The translations under genes and the position numbers were made by a program. Positions 8,092-16,504 of a DNA stretch of 34,224 nt are shown in pieces. Every line of letters starts with the position of its first letter. Position 1 is the stretch's first letter. The notes under the pieces were generated by a model. The model saw only the letters and a list, made by a program, of their open reading frames with translations. It was not told the DNA's origin and searched no databases. Location: the NCBI GenBank assembly GCA_946612455.1, contig CAMOER010000028.1, positions 1 to 34,224 of the forward strand. The letters are read 5' to 3'. This stretch comes from UBA3305 sp002373555 (GTDB lineage: Bacteria; Bacillota; Clostridia; Lachnospirales; Lachnospiraceae).

Positions 8092-9312
8092 TCAGTTCAC
8101 CTTCCGCATAATATCATATTCAGCCAGCTCTACTCCCAGATCCGGGTACAGCTTCTCCTCCGGGTGCGGGCAGCTCTCGACATTCTCTCCCGCCTCGTTC
8201 AGCAGGCCCTTCACCGTCACAATCCGCGGCTCTTTCCCGGGGCTCATCACCTCGATCTCGTCGCCCACGCTGAACTTGTTTTTCTGGATGAAATACAGCT
8301 TCCCGTCTTCATCCTTCCGGATCGTGCCGAGGTACACCGCGCCCTTCTCATACGCCGGCCCGCCGACGATCTGCTCCGGCTCGCCGAAATAGAACCCGGT
8401 CGTGAACGGCCGCGTCGTGCACTTGCGCACCTCCGCCTCGTACTGCGGAATATTCTCTTTATATTTTTCCGGATCTTCGAAATAGTCGTCGATCGCGCGC
8501 CGGTACGCCGCCGTCACGGACGCCACATAAAGCTCCGTCTTCATCCGTCCTTCGACTTTGAAGGAATCAATGCCGGCCTCCACAAGCTCCGGAATGTGCG
8601 CGACCATGTTCAGGTCCTTCGAGCTGTACAGCGTCGTGCCGCCTTCGTCCTCGTCCACCGGGAAATATTCCCCGGGGCGGCTCTCCTCCATCAGCGCGTA
8701 TTTCCACCGGCACGGATGCGTACAGTCGCCGCGGTTCGCGTCGCGGCCGTTGAGATAGCTGCTGATCAGGCATCTTCCGGAGTAGGAAATGCACATCGCG
8801 CCATGCACGAATGCCTCGATCTCCATGTCCTCAGGGATCTGCGCCTTGATTTCCGCCAGTTCGTCGAGCGTAAGCTCTCTCGCGGCGACGACACGTTTTG
8901 CCCCGAGCTTATGCCAGAACAGGAACGAGCCGAAATTCGTGGAATTCGCCTGGGTGCTGATATGAATGTCGATGTCCGGGCAGACTTCCTGCGCCATCGT
9001 GAAAATGCCCGGGTCGGAAATGATGAGCGCATCGGGCTTCACATTGTTCAGCAGAAGGAGGAAACGCAGCGCGCCGCGCATGTCCTGGTTTCTGGCGAAA
9101 ATGTTGGTGGTCACGTAGACTTTCGCGCCGTGCGCGTGGGCGAAGGCGACGCTCTCCTTGAGCTCGCTCATGGAGAAATTGTCGGCGTTCGCGCGCAGGC
9201 CGAGCGAATCACCGCCGCAGTAGACGGCGTCCGCGCCGTACATGATGGCGGTGCGGAGGACCGCCGCGTTGCCGGCGGGGATGAGTAATTCAGGTTTTTT
9301 TGTTTCGTACAT
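8092..9312 (-). CDS. U32 family protein, prephenate-dependent tRNA uridine hydroxylation (TrhP/YrrO-like)
   Basis: 406 residues. Begins PELLIPAGNAAVLRTAIMYGADAVY, the U32 TIM-barrel opening. The family signature EAFVHGAMCISYSGRC is at 166-181, followed by Cys197 and Cys201; these cysteines are thought to bind an iron-sulfur cluster. Called collagenase in older annotation, the family is now linked to 5-hydroxyuridine formation at tRNA position 34 (TrhP; B. subtilis YrrN/YrrO). ATG start. The neighbouring mltG-like gene matches the Bacillus yrrL-yrrN-yrrO order, but the methyltransferase YrrM is missing. It could instead be RlhA-like (23S rRNA), so no symbol is given. Confidence 0.9.
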   Translation of the reverse strand: MYETKKPELLIPAGNAAVLRTAIMYGADAVYCGGDSLGLRANADNFSMSELKESVAFAHAHGAKVYVTTNIFARNQDMRGALRFLLLLNNVKPDALIISDPGIFTMAQEVCPDIDIHISTQANSTNFGSFLFWHKLGAKRVVAARELTLDELAEIKAQIPEDMEIEAFVHGAMCISYSGRCLISSYLNGRDANRGDCTHPCRWKYALMEESRPGEYFPVDEDEGGTTLYSSKDLNMVAHIPELVEAGIDSFKVEGRMKTELYVASVTAAYRRAIDDYFEDPEKYKENIPQYEAEVRKCTTRPFTTGFYFGEPEQIVGGPAYEKGAVYLGTIRKDEDGKLYFIQKNKFSVGDEIEVMSPGKEPRIVTVKGLLNEAGENVESCPHPEEKLYPDLGVELAEYDIMRKVN

Positions 9313-9332
9313 AGTGATCGTTCCTCTGATAT

Positions 9333-9484
9333 GTCATTCTGAGCAGGCTTGCCTGCGAAGAATCCTCGCCCTTCATTCTTCGGTTTTATTAGAACCGCAA
9401 TCAGGACGCGGTGGGGCCTTCGGTTTTAGTAAAGCCGCAATTCTTACGCGGTGGATCCTTCGTCGCTCCGCTCCTCTGGATGAC
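9333..9484. repeat. Dispersed long palindrome, complete copy with internal duplication
   Basis: Begins gtcattctgagcaggcttgc and ends ctcctctggatgac. Two central cggtttta(t/g)(t/a) hairpins and two acgcggtgg blocks show that the core has been partly duplicated (152 bp against 86-112 bp elsewhere). It lies between the U32 start and the mltG-like terminator. Confidence 0.7.
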
Positions 9485-9521
9485 AACTATTTTCTCTGTC
9501 ATTCAGACAACAGTCTCTTCC

Positions 9522-9549
9522 AAAAACAGGGAGGACCGGCAGCCCTCCC
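9522..9549 (-). terminator. Intrinsic terminator of the mltG-like gene
   Basis: On the minus strand GGGAGG-ggctgccggt-CCTCCC type pairing (9529-9534 with 9544-9549) is followed by TGTTTTTG. It begins 10 bp after the stop codon at 9560. Confidence 0.6.
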
Positions 9550-9559
9550 CAAATCATAC

Positions 9560-10015
9560 TCAGTTTTTACTTTTCTTCGTTTCTTTCTCCCCTTCGGGGA
9601 TCACTTTTTCTTCCTTTGTCTCGCTCTCCGCCGCCGTCTCCGGCTCCGCCGACATGATCATCAGCATCTCCGTGACTTCCTGCGAAGTATTCAGCACATA
9701 CGTCCCGGGATAAATATCATACCCGTAGATCCGCTCCTGCACCCGGAACACCTTCTCGTCCCGGATCAGGCCCTTGTCCTTCAGGAGCTCCGCGATCGCC
9801 TTCTCATCCATATTTTCCTCGACAGTCACCGCGATATCCTTCCCGGGCGGCTTCGCCACGGGATTCGAGTGGAACACGGAATACCCGAAGCTGTAGGCCT
9901 GCCTGCCGAAATAAATCGCAAGAATGACCAGCAGCGCGTAGCACGCGATCCTGATGACCACCCTGCTCGTCAGAAAGACGATCGACATTGTTCTTTTTCT
10001 GCGGCTTCTCGGCAT
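9560..10015 (-). CDS. MltG/YrrL-like membrane protein lacking the catalytic domain
   Basis: 151 residues: a basic N-terminus, one membrane segment (about 17-42), a small alpha/beta domain (DIAVTVEENMDEKAIAELLKDKGLIRDEKVFRVQERIYG...GTYVLNTSQEVTEMLMIM) and a charged tail. The middle part matches the LysM-like N-terminal domain of the endolytic transglycosylase MltG, but the YceG catalytic domain with its Glu is absent, so cleavage of nascent peptidoglycan is not expected. The length and clean terminator suggest a stable short form and not a recent truncation; short YrrL-type proteins are known in Clostridia. ATG with AAGGAG 6 nt upstream. Confidence 0.75.
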   Translation of the reverse strand: MPRSRRKRTMSIVFLTSRVVIRIACYALLVILAIYFGRQAYSFGYSVFHSNPVAKPPGKDIAVTVEENMDEKAIAELLKDKGLIRDEKVFRVQERIYGYDIYPGTYVLNTSQEVTEMLMIMSAEPETAAESETKEEKVIPEGEKETKKSKN

Positions 10016-10064
10016 GATAAGCTCCTTTTTTCAGTCACACGGCAATGGTTTCCTCGTCGGAACG

Positions 10065-10163
10065 CTGCCCGGCAGGCGGAATGATTCCGCACTTCATCTG
10101 TCCCGGCAGGCGGAATGATTCCGCACCTCAACTGTCCCGACACGCGAACCATTTCCGCGCCGT
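10065..10163. repeat. Intergenic minisatellite, 33/34-bp period, three units
   Basis: Units start at 10065, 10098 and 10132 (ct(g)tcccggcaggcggaat...). The first two are nearly identical and each contains the perfect palindrome gcggaat-g-attccgc; the third is degenerate. The array fills the gap between the RNase J stop and the mltG-like start. The adjacent RNase J C-terminus also has a doubled VIMPVIM, from a direct repeat at 10176-10200. Confidence 0.8.
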
Positions 10164-11825
10164 TTATACGTCCATGATCACCGGCATGATCACCGGCGAA
10201 CGTTTCATTCTTCTCCACAGGAAATCATTCAGATCGTCCCGGATGATATTCTTGATCCGGTTCCTGTCGGTAATGTGTCTTTCCTGGCAGGACACCAGAG
10301 AATCGATTGCGACATCCCTGGCCTCTTCGACCAACTCCTCATTCTCGCGGATATACACGAACCCGCGGCTCAGGAGTTCGGGGCCGGCCAACACCTGGTC
10401 CGTTCCCTTCTCCATGACAACGGAAATGATGACGATACCGTGCTGCGACAGCGTCTGTCTGTCGTGCAGAACGACATTTCCGATATCGCCGATGCCCAGG
10501 CCGTCCACCATCAGGCCGCCGGCCGTCACGGGATCCGCGAGCTCCGCTGTCTCGCCGTCCATTTCCAGCACGTCGCCGGACTGCAGCACGAAGATGTTCT
10601 CATGCGGGATGCCGAGTTCCTCGACCATCTGCGCATGTTCTCTTCTGTGGCGGAATTCGCCGTGGATCGGGATCGAATATTTCGGTTTGGTCAGCGCGTA
10701 GAGGAGCTTGATCTCCTCGCGGCACGCGTGGCCGGAAACGTGCGTGTCCTGGAACGCGACCTTCGCGCCCAAAAGCGACAGATCGTTGATGACCTTCGCG
10801 ACCGCCTTCTCATTTCCGGGGATCGGCGTCGAGCTGAGGATGATGGTGTCGCCCGGCTCGATCTTGATCTTGCGGTGAATATTCGCGGCCATCCTGGCGA
10901 GCGACGCCATGGTCTCGCCCTGGCTGCCGGTGGTGATGAGCACCGTCTGCTCCTTCGGATAATTCTTCAGCTCGTCGATGCTGATAAGACATCCGTCCGG
11001 CATGTTGATGTAGCCGAGATCGATGGCGGCCGTGATGATGTTGACCATGCTGCGGCCGTCCACGACCACCTTCTTCCCGTAGCGGGCCGCCGTGTTGATG
11101 ATCTGCTGCACGCGGCTGACGTTCGATGCGAAGGTGGAAACGATGATCCTCGAGTTTTTATGCTCCGCAAACAGCATGTCGAGCGTTTTCCCGACCCACT
11201 GTTCGGAATGCGTGAAGCCTTCCTTGAAAATGTTCGTGCTCTCGCAAAGCAGCGCCAGCACGCCCTTTTTCCCGAGTTCGGCAAATCTTCCGAGATCCGC
11301 CGGCTCGCCGAAGACCGGTGTGTAATCGATCTTGAAATCGCCGGAATGGATGATCGTGCCGACCGGCGTGAAGATCGCGAGCGCGGCCGCATCCACGATG
11401 CTGTGATTCACGCGGATGAATTCCACACGGAAATCGCCCGCCGTGATCGTCTGTCCGTAAGTGACGATCTTTCGCTTGACGCCCTTCGGTACCGGATGCT
11501 CGGCAAGCTTGCCTTCGATGATGGCCATGGTGAGCTTCATTCCGTAGACCGTCACGGGGACTTTCTGCAGGACATACGGCAGCGCGCCGATGTGATCCTC
11601 GTGCCCGTGGGTGATGAAAAAGCCCTTTACTTTGTCTATATTTTCAATGAGATAGGTCACATCCGGGATGACCATATCCACGCCAAGCATATCGTCGTCG
11701 GGAAACGCGAGTCCGCAGTCGACCACGATAATGCTGTCCCCGTATTCCAGAGCCGTCATGTTCATGCCGATCTGCTCCAGCCCGCCCAAAGGGATAATAC
11801 GAAGCCTGTTATTTGGTTCTGTCAA
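10164..11825 (-). CDS. rnj: Ribonuclease J
   Basis: 553 residues. A metallo-beta-lactamase core with HGHEDH at 73-78 (FFITHGHEDHIGALPY), a beta-CASP domain, and the RNase J opening RIIPLGGLEQIGMN. It acts in mRNA turnover and rRNA maturation as a 5'-3' exo- and endonuclease. The start is a TTG at 11825, chosen because AGGAGG lies 7 nt upstream and the frame begins at the conserved N-terminus. The C-terminus ends in a short duplicated motif (VIMPVIM). Whether it is the J1 or J2 type cannot be decided here. Confidence 0.95.
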   Translation of the reverse strand: MTEPNNRLRIIPLGGLEQIGMNMTALEYGDSIIVVDCGLAFPDDDMLGVDMVIPDVTYLIENIDKVKGFFITHGHEDHIGALPYVLQKVPVTVYGMKLTMAIIEGKLAEHPVPKGVKRKIVTYGQTITAGDFRVEFIRVNHSIVDAAALAIFTPVGTIIHSGDFKIDYTPVFGEPADLGRFAELGKKGVLALLCESTNIFKEGFTHSEQWVGKTLDMLFAEHKNSRIIVSTFASNVSRVQQIINTAARYGKKVVVDGRSMVNIITAAIDLGYINMPDGCLISIDELKNYPKEQTVLITTGSQGETMASLARMAANIHRKIKIEPGDTIILSSTPIPGNEKAVAKVINDLSLLGAKVAFQDTHVSGHACREEIKLLYALTKPKYSIPIHGEFRHRREHAQMVEELGIPHENIFVLQSGDVLEMDGETAELADPVTAGGLMVDGLGIGDIGNVVLHDRQTLSQHGIVIISVVMEKGTDQVLAGPELLSRGFVYIRENEELVEEARDVAIDSLVSCQERHITDRNRIKNIIRDDLNDFLWRRMKRSPVIMPVIMDV

Positions 11826-11848
11826 AAAATAACCTCCTGTTGATGTGC

Positions 11849-11877
11849 GCGGACCGGTGACATCACCTGCCGTCCGC
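11849..11877 (-). promoter_or_regulatory. Stem-loop between the DUF1292 gene and RNase J
   Basis: gcggac (11849-11854) pairs with gtccgc (11872-11877), with an inner ggtga/tcacc stem. It lies 15 nt after the DUF1292 stop and 24 nt before the TTG of RNase J, with no U-run, so it is more likely a leader or processing structure than a terminator. Confidence 0.4.
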
Positions 11878-11891
11878 GGCGATCCGTAATT

Positions 11892-12149
11892 TTAGTCAGT
11901 AAGATCCACATCCTCCAGCAATTCTCCGAATACGGAAAGCAGATAGTCGAGCGTGCGCTCGTCTTCCACGATCTCGTAAGCGGTTTCCTCGCCTTCAGGT
12001 GCGGTGATTTCCTTGAGAATGTAGCAGTTTCCGTCGCCTGCTTCCACGTCCGATGCCAGGATGTAGTCCTGTCCCGCGAGCCTGGTGCTCTCGAGGATGA
12101 ATAAGTCTATGGTGTCGCCGGCATCGCCTGTAAATGTGATTTTTTCCAT
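11892..12149 (-). CDS. DUF1292 protein (YrzB-like)
   Basis: 85 residues, strongly acidic, reading DTIDLFILESTRLAGQDYILASD...GNCYILKEI...YEIVEDERTLDYLLSVFGEL, the DUF1292 pattern. The function is unknown; the gene is habitually the third member of the ireB-ruvX cluster in Firmicutes. It starts 2 nt after the ruvX stop, so translation is probably coupled. Confidence 0.88.
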   Translation of the reverse strand: MEKITFTGDAGDTIDLFILESTRLAGQDYILASDVEAGDGNCYILKEITAPEGEETAYEIVEDERTLDYLLSVFGELLEDVDLTD

Positions 12150-12151
12150 AA

Positions 12152-12571
12152 TTATTTCCGATTCTCCAGATAGACGGACAGAATCAGCGCCGCCGCCATC
12201 GAGTCCAGGTGTTCCTTCCTGTGCTCGCGCCGTACGCCGCCCTCCATCAGGACGCGCTCCGCCTGCGCCGTCGTGAGCCGCTCGTCCACAAATTCCACCG
12301 GCAGACCGGTGCGGCTCTTCACCTTCTCCGCAAAGGCAAGCGTCGCTTCCACCCGCTCGCCCATGGTGTTATTCATGTTTTTCGGCAAACCGATCACGAT
12401 CTCCGCCACCTCGTATTCCTCGGCCAGCGTAGTGATCTTCGCCAGGGTCTTCCGGATCTTGTTCTCGCTGTCGCGCTCGATCGTCATGAGCGGCTGCGCG
12501 GTGATCAGAAGAGGGTCGGAAATCGCCACCCCCACGGTCCGCGAGCCGTAGTCCAGCCCCATGATCCGCAT
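12152..12571 (-). CDS. ruvX: RuvX/YqgF, putative Holliday junction resolvase and 16S rRNA 5'-processing nuclease
   Basis: 139 residues. RNase H fold starting MRIMGLDYGSRTVGVAISD (metal-binding Asp7), IVIGLPKNMNNTMGERVE in the middle and VDERLTTAQAERVL with the conserved Asp-Glu near the end. The length is typical. It lies between ireB and the DUF1292 gene with gaps of 1 and 2 nt, the standard Firmicute arrangement (yrzL-yrrK-yrzB), though alaS, which often precedes, is replaced here by mtaB. Confidence 0.95.
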   Translation of the reverse strand: MRIMGLDYGSRTVGVAISDPLLITAQPLMTIERDSENKIRKTLAKITTLAEEYEVAEIVIGLPKNMNNTMGERVEATLAFAEKVKSRTGLPVEFVDERLTTAQAERVLMEGGVRREHRKEHLDSMAAALILSVYLENRK

Positions 12572-12572
12572 A

Positions 12573-12836
12573 TTAACGCTCTTCGAGATGCCGGATGTAA
12601 ACCCGCATGAGTTCCTCCAGGATCTCGTCCCGTTCCACTTTTGAGATCAGTGTCCTGGCGCCGCGGTGATTCGTGATATAGGTGGGATCTCCGGACATAA
12701 TATATCCCACGATCTGGTTCACCGGGTTGTAGCCTTTTTCACTGAGCGCGTCATACACATGCTCCAGCACTTCGCTGACTTTCAGCCCACCATCCTGCAC
12801 GGTTCTGAAATTCTGTGTTCTGTCAAGATCTGCCAT
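12573..12836 (-). CDS. ireB: IreB family regulatory phosphoprotein (UPF0297)
   Basis: 87 residues from the ATG at 12836, which has AAAGGAG 6 nt upstream; the open frame extends further but without family similarity. DRTQNFRTVQDGGLKVSEVLEHVYDALSEKGYNPVNQIVGYIMSGDPTYITNHRGAR is the diagnostic core. In Enterococcus, IreB is phosphorylated on threonines by the kinase IreK and modulates cephalosporin tolerance. First gene of the ireB-ruvX-DUF1292 operon. Confidence 0.95.
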   Translation of the reverse strand: MADLDRTQNFRTVQDGGLKVSEVLEHVYDALSEKGYNPVNQIVGYIMSGDPTYITNHRGARTLISKVERDEILEELMRVYIRHLEER

Positions 12837-12910
12837 GGTGTCTCCTTTATCGCGGCTGCTGCCGCATCCTGCGGTTCCACTGCATGCAACCGAAAAAGCA
12901 TTTCGTTTAA

Positions 12911-12939
12911 TTTTAATACATATTGAGATGGGATGCAAG
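12911..12939 (-). promoter_or_regulatory. Predicted sigma-A promoter of the ireB operon
   Basis: On the minus strand TTGCAT (12939-12934), a 17-bp spacer and TAAAAT (12916-12911) lie 75 bp upstream of the ireB ATG. The local sequence is AT-rich, in contrast to its surroundings. Confidence 0.6.
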
Positions 12940-13007
12940 GGGGGAATTGCAGCGTAGTATGCAACGCCCGGTTGAATCGCGGGTTAATTGCCTGCGCAAT
13001 TGCCGGT

Positions 13008-14378
13008 TCAGGTGTCTGTTCCGGACAGAAGGATCATCTCCGGTGTGATGATGGTCTGCACGATCCCGCCGGGCTGGCCGGCAGTGCGAGGCAGCTTCAC
13101 CTGGACGTATTCCTTCGTGTGGCCGGTGAGGAAGGCGGCGGGGGGAATCTGCTCCGCGTTGCCGGCGTCGGTTGACTGGCCGGCGGGGTGGTTCTGCTCC
13201 GCGCTGCCGGCGTCGGCACTTTCTTCCTGCACTTCTTCCACCAGCACTTCCGCTGTCCTTCCGCAATATTCCCGCAGATACTCCTGCATATTGATTTCGT
13301 TCAGTTCCGCGAGCCTCTTGCTGCGCTCCGTCTTGATCTCCTCCGGAACCTGGTCCGGCATCCTATCGGCACGCGTGCCGGCACGTCTGGAATATTTGAA
13401 AATATGCGTCTGATAGAGCTTCCATTTCCGCAGATTTTCAAGCGTTTCCGCAAATTCCTCTTCCGTCTCGCCCGGAAATCCCGCGATGACATCCGTCGTG
13501 ATCGCAGGATGATCAAAATGCGTCCGCAGCAGCTCCAGCGCATGCTCGTATTCGGCGGGCGTATAATGCCGGTTCATGCGCTTGAGCGTCGCCCCGCAGG
13601 CGCTCTGCAGAGAAAGGTGAAAATGCGGACAGAGCTCTTTCACCGCCGCCAGCCGCTCTACATTTTCGTCCGTGATCGTCCCGGGTTCGAGCGAGCCGAG
13701 ACGGATGCGCTCCACGCCGGGGATCTGCGCGGTCTGCTCGATGACATCGATGAGCGCATCATTTTGCCCGAGATCCCTGCCGTAGGCGCCGAGATGGATG
13801 CCTGTGAGGACGATCTCCCGGAAACCGGCGTCTGCCAGCCGGCGGGCCTCGGCGACCACTTCCTCCGGCGCGCGGCTGCGTTCGCGGCCCCGGACGTAGG
13901 GAATCTTGCAGTAGCTGCAGAACTGGTTGCAGCCGTCCTGAATCTTCATGAACGCGCGGGTGTGGTTCTCGCTGGTGCGGATGGAAAGATTCTCGTATTC
14001 CTTGAAGGAAGCGGGATCTTCGACGGCGATGAGGGAAGGACGCACGGTCCCGACCAGCTCTGCGAGCCGGCCTTTCTGATCATTTCCGATGACGATATCC
14101 GCACCTGTGTCCTCCACGATTTTCTTCGGATCAGCCTGGACATAACAGCCGGCGGCGACCACGACCGCATCTTCATTCAGACGCTTCGCACGGCGGATCA
14201 TCTGGCGCGATTTCTTGTCCGCGATGCTCGTCACGGTGCAGGTGTTGATGACATAAATATCGGCCTTCTCATCGAAGGGGACAACTTCGTATCCGGCCGA
14301 TTCCATCTGCTGCTGCATGGCTTCGGTCTCATATGCATTTACTTTGCATCCCAGTGTCAGGAAGGCGACTTTTTTCAT
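13008..14378 (-). CDS. mtaB: tRNA (N6-threonylcarbamoyladenosine(37)-C2)-methylthiotransferase MtaB
   Basis: 456 residues. UPF0004 domain cysteines at 11, 47 and 78, the radical-SAM CxxxCxxC at 150, 154 and 157 (DGCNQFCSYCKIPYVRGRERSR), then a TRAM domain at the end. It converts t6A to ms2t6A at tRNA position 37. The region 388-414 between the radical-SAM core and the last TRAM strands carries an extra Ala/Gly/Gln-rich stretch with a 15-residue in-frame duplication (ADAGSAEQNHPAG / TDAGNAEQIPPA), which is not normal for the family and comes from a DNA repeat. Confidence 0.94.
   Translation of the reverse strand: MKKVAFLTLGCKVNAYETEAMQQQMESAGYEVVPFDEKADIYVINTCTVTSIADKKSRQMIRRAKRLNEDAVVVAAGCYVQADPKKIVEDTGADIVIGNDQKGRLAELVGTVRPSLIAVEDPASFKEYENLSIRTSENHTRAFMKIQDGCNQFCSYCKIPYVRGRERSRAPEEVVAEARRLADAGFREIVLTGIHLGAYGRDLGQNDALIDVIEQTAQIPGVERIRLGSLEPGTITDENVERLAAVKELCPHFHLSLQSACGATLKRMNRHYTPAEYEHALELLRTHFDHPAITTDVIAGFPGETEEEFAETLENLRKWKLYQTHIFKYSRRAGTRADRMPDQVPEEIKTERSKRLAELNEINMQEYLREYCGRTAEVLVEEVQEESADAGSAEQNHPAGQSTDAGNAEQIPPAAFLTGHTKEYVQVKLPRTAGQPGGIVQTIITPEMILLSGTDT
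13148..13215 (-). repeat. In-frame 45-bp duplication inside mtaB
   Basis: tctgctccgcgttgccggcg recurs 45 bp later with one change over 24 bases (13148-13171 and 13193-13216). 45 bp is 15 codons, so the frame is kept and the TRAM region is lengthened. Confidence 0.75.
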
Positions 14379-14395
14379 TAATTTTACCTCTGCTA

Positions 14396-14427
14396 TTGAC
14401 TTTTAAGGCTGTGGAATTTACTATAAT
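14396..14427 (+). promoter_or_regulatory. Predicted promoter of the HPr-like gene
   Basis: A perfect TATAAT at 14422-14427, with TTGACT at 14396-14401 at a long 20-bp spacing; a weaker TTTTAA at 14401-14406 gives 15 bp. The true -35 is therefore uncertain, but the -10 is strong and lies in the divergent gap with mtaB. Confidence 0.5.
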
Positions 14428-14458
14428 TAGGTATGCAGGTGTTTGCGCGAATGGTCCC

Positions 14459-14493
14459 GTCAGGTATTTTTGGCGTCAAACGCGATGCCTGAC
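14459..14493 (+). promoter_or_regulatory. Leader stem-loop of the HPr-like gene
   Basis: gtcaggta (14459-14466) pairs with tgcctgac (14486-14493) with an inner gcgt-caa-acgc stem. It ends about 15 nt before the ribosome binding site (GGAAAGAGG), so it could influence translation or mRNA stability. Confidence 0.4.
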
Positions 14494-14523
14494 GATTATA
14501 ATCTAAGGAAAGAGGAAATACAA

Positions 14524-14757
14524 ATGACAACTGTACAGATCATGCTGAACTCTATTGATAAGGTTAAGAACTTCGTAAATGATATCACTCGTTTTGACAG
14601 TGATTTCGATCTGGTATCCGGCCGTTATGTTATCGATGCAAAGTCCATCATGGGTATCTTCAGCCTGGATCTTTCCAAGCCGATCAACCTGAGCATCCAC
14701 AATGAAGCTGAGCTTGAGACGATCATGGAGACCCTGAAGCCCTACATCATCGAGTGA
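14524..14757 (+). CDS. HPr-like protein without the phosphocarrier histidine
   Basis: 77 residues from the ATG at 14524, with GAAAGAGGAAA just upstream; an earlier in-frame start lacks a site. The second half (SGRYVIDAKSIMGIFSLDLSKPINLSIHNEAELETIMETLKPYI) matches HPr, including KSIMGIFSL, where Ser41 corresponds to the regulatory Ser46 phosphorylated by HPr kinase. The N-terminal active-site loop (normally a GxHARP motif with His15) is replaced by NSIDKVKNFVNDI, with no His. It therefore should not pass phosphate from EI to EII, but could act as a Crh-like regulator. Followed by a strong terminator, so monocistronic. Confidence 0.85.
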   Translation: MTTVQIMLNSIDKVKNFVNDITRFDSDFDLVSGRYVIDAKSIMGIFSLDLSKPINLSIHNEAELETIMETLKPYIIE

Positions 14758-14783
14758 TTGTAACTGAGCAGAATTTCTGAAGG

Positions 14784-14812
14784 CAGAGAGCGAAAAGCTC
14801 TCTGTCTTTTTG
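14784..14812 (+). terminator. Intrinsic terminator of the HPr-like gene
   Basis: cagagagc (14784-14791), a 5-nt loop and gctctctg (14797-14804), followed by tcttttt. It starts 27 nt after the stop codon. Confidence 0.92.
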
Positions 14813-15175
14813 TTTGGGTTTCCGCGGGATGCTCTTTCCTGCGTCAGGCTTTCCTCATCCTATTGGTGGGAAATCTCTTTCCTTTTCAGGGTTTCCTCAG
14901 TGGTTAGACGGAAATTAGCTTCTTTCCTGCAAGCGATACCATGTCTCTTTCCTGCTTCAGGCTTTCCTCGGGTGTTGGGCGGGGATCTCTTTCTTGTTTT
15001 CGGCTTTCCTCAACCGTTAGACAGGAATTTCTCCCCTTCTTCAGCCTTTCCTCAGCCGTTGGGCGGAAATTAGCTTCTTTTCTGCAGGCGGTACCCTATT
15101 ACCAGCATCTATTTATTGCACGTATTTACTATCAGCTGATCTTCTGGGTTTTTAAACCCTTTTGACAGTTGAAGA

Positions 15176-15223
15176 TACCCTTTTTTCAAGCTCAATCCGA
15201 TCTTCACCTTGCGAAAAAGGGTA
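15176..15223. repeat. TACCCTTTTT/AAAAAGGGTA hairpin, first of three copies in the field
   Basis: taccctttttt (15176-15186) pairs with gaaaaagggta (15213-15223) around a 26-nt loop. The same arms recur at 15750-15760/15787-15797 and 16324-16334/16361-16371 with a partly different loop, and a close relative lies at 30211-30268. The arms are conserved while the loop changes (compare the first copy with the other two), which points to selection on the fold or to mobility. Confidence 0.7.
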
Positions 15224-15332
15224 CCGGCAGTCACCAATTCCTGCTCCTACACCCTATCTCGATTCTCTCAGCCAGGTGCACAGCAGATTTCTGGGGTACC
15301 GTCTTCGCATATCGTACTCATTTCGCCCAAAC

Positions 15333-16480
15333 AAGCTTCCTGCTTCAGGTTTTCCCCAGCCGTTAGGCGGGAATTAACTTCTTTCCTGCAGGCGGATCCC
15401 CTGTCTCTTTCCTGTTTCAGCCTTTCCTCAGCTGTCAGGCGGAAAATAGCATCTTTTCTGCAAGCGATACCCTGCCCTCTTTCCTGCTTCAGGCTTTCCT
15501 CGGCTGTTAGGCGGAAATTTCTCCCCTTCTTCAGCCTTTCCTCAGCCGTTGGGCGGATATTTCTCCCCTTCTTCAGCCTTTCCTCAACTACTGGGCGGGG
15601 ATCTCTTTCTTGTTTTCGTCTTTCCTCAGCTGTTAGGCGGAAATTAGCTTCTTTTCTGCAGGCGATACCCTGTCACCAGCATCTATTTATTGCACTTATT
15701 TACTATCAGCTAATCTTCTGGGTTTTTAATCACTTTTGACAGTTGAAGATACCCTTTTTTCAACTCTCTCCCGCTCGTCGCCCTGCGAAAAAGGGTACCG
15801 GCAGTCATCAATTCCTGCTCCTACACCCAATCTCGATTCTCTCAGCCAGGTGCACAGCAGATTTCTGGGGTACCGTCTTCGCATATCGTACTCATTTCGC
15901 CCAAACAAGCTTCCTGCTTCAGGTTTTCCCCAGCCGTTAGGCGGGAATTAACTTCTTTCCTGCAGGCGGATCCCCTGTCTCTTTCCTGTTTCAGCCTTTC
16001 CTCAGCTGTCAGGCGGAAAATAGCATCTTTTCTGCAAGCGATACCCTGCCCTCTTTCCTGCTTCAGGCTTTCCTCGGCTGTTAGGCGGAAATTTCTCCCC
16101 TTCTTCAGCCTTTCCTCAGCCGTTGGGCGGATATTTCTCCCCTTCTTCAGCCTTTCCTCAACTACTGGGCGGGGATCTCTTTCTTGTTTTCGTCTTTCCT
16201 CAGCTGTTAGGCGGAAATTAGCTTCTTTTCTGCAGGCGATACCCTGTCACCAGCATCTATTTATTGCACTTATTTACTATCAGCTAATCTTCTGGGTTTT
16301 TAATCACTTTTGACAGTTGAAGATACCCTTTTTTCAACTCTCTCCCGCTCGTCGCCCTGCGAAAAAGGGTACCGGCAGTCATCAATTCCTGCTCCTACAC
16401 CCAATCTCGATTCTCTCAGCCAGGTGCACAGCAGATTTCTGGGGTACCGTCTTCGCATATCGTACTCATTTCGCCCAAAC
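15333..16480. repeat. Tandem 574-bp direct duplication
   Basis: Copy 1 is 15333-15906 and copy 2 is 15907-16480; reading both side by side I see no difference. A third, diverged partial copy precedes (about 15090-15332). Each copy has six core units plus the hairpin block, ending in ttcgcccaaac. Near-identity implies a recent unequal exchange or replication slip. Confidence 0.9.
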
Positions 16481-16504
16481 AGAGCTAAAAATCCGCCATC
16501 TGGT

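Noticed and set aside
15209..15739. Ser/Leu-rich open frame in the repeat field as a real protein
   Set aside because: Repeats stay open in several frames, there is no ribosome binding site, and the same sequence in the other copy is interrupted differently.
14816..16480. CRISPR array
   Set aside because: The 42-44 bp units are degenerate throughout, with no unique spacers between identical repeats, and there are no cas genes.
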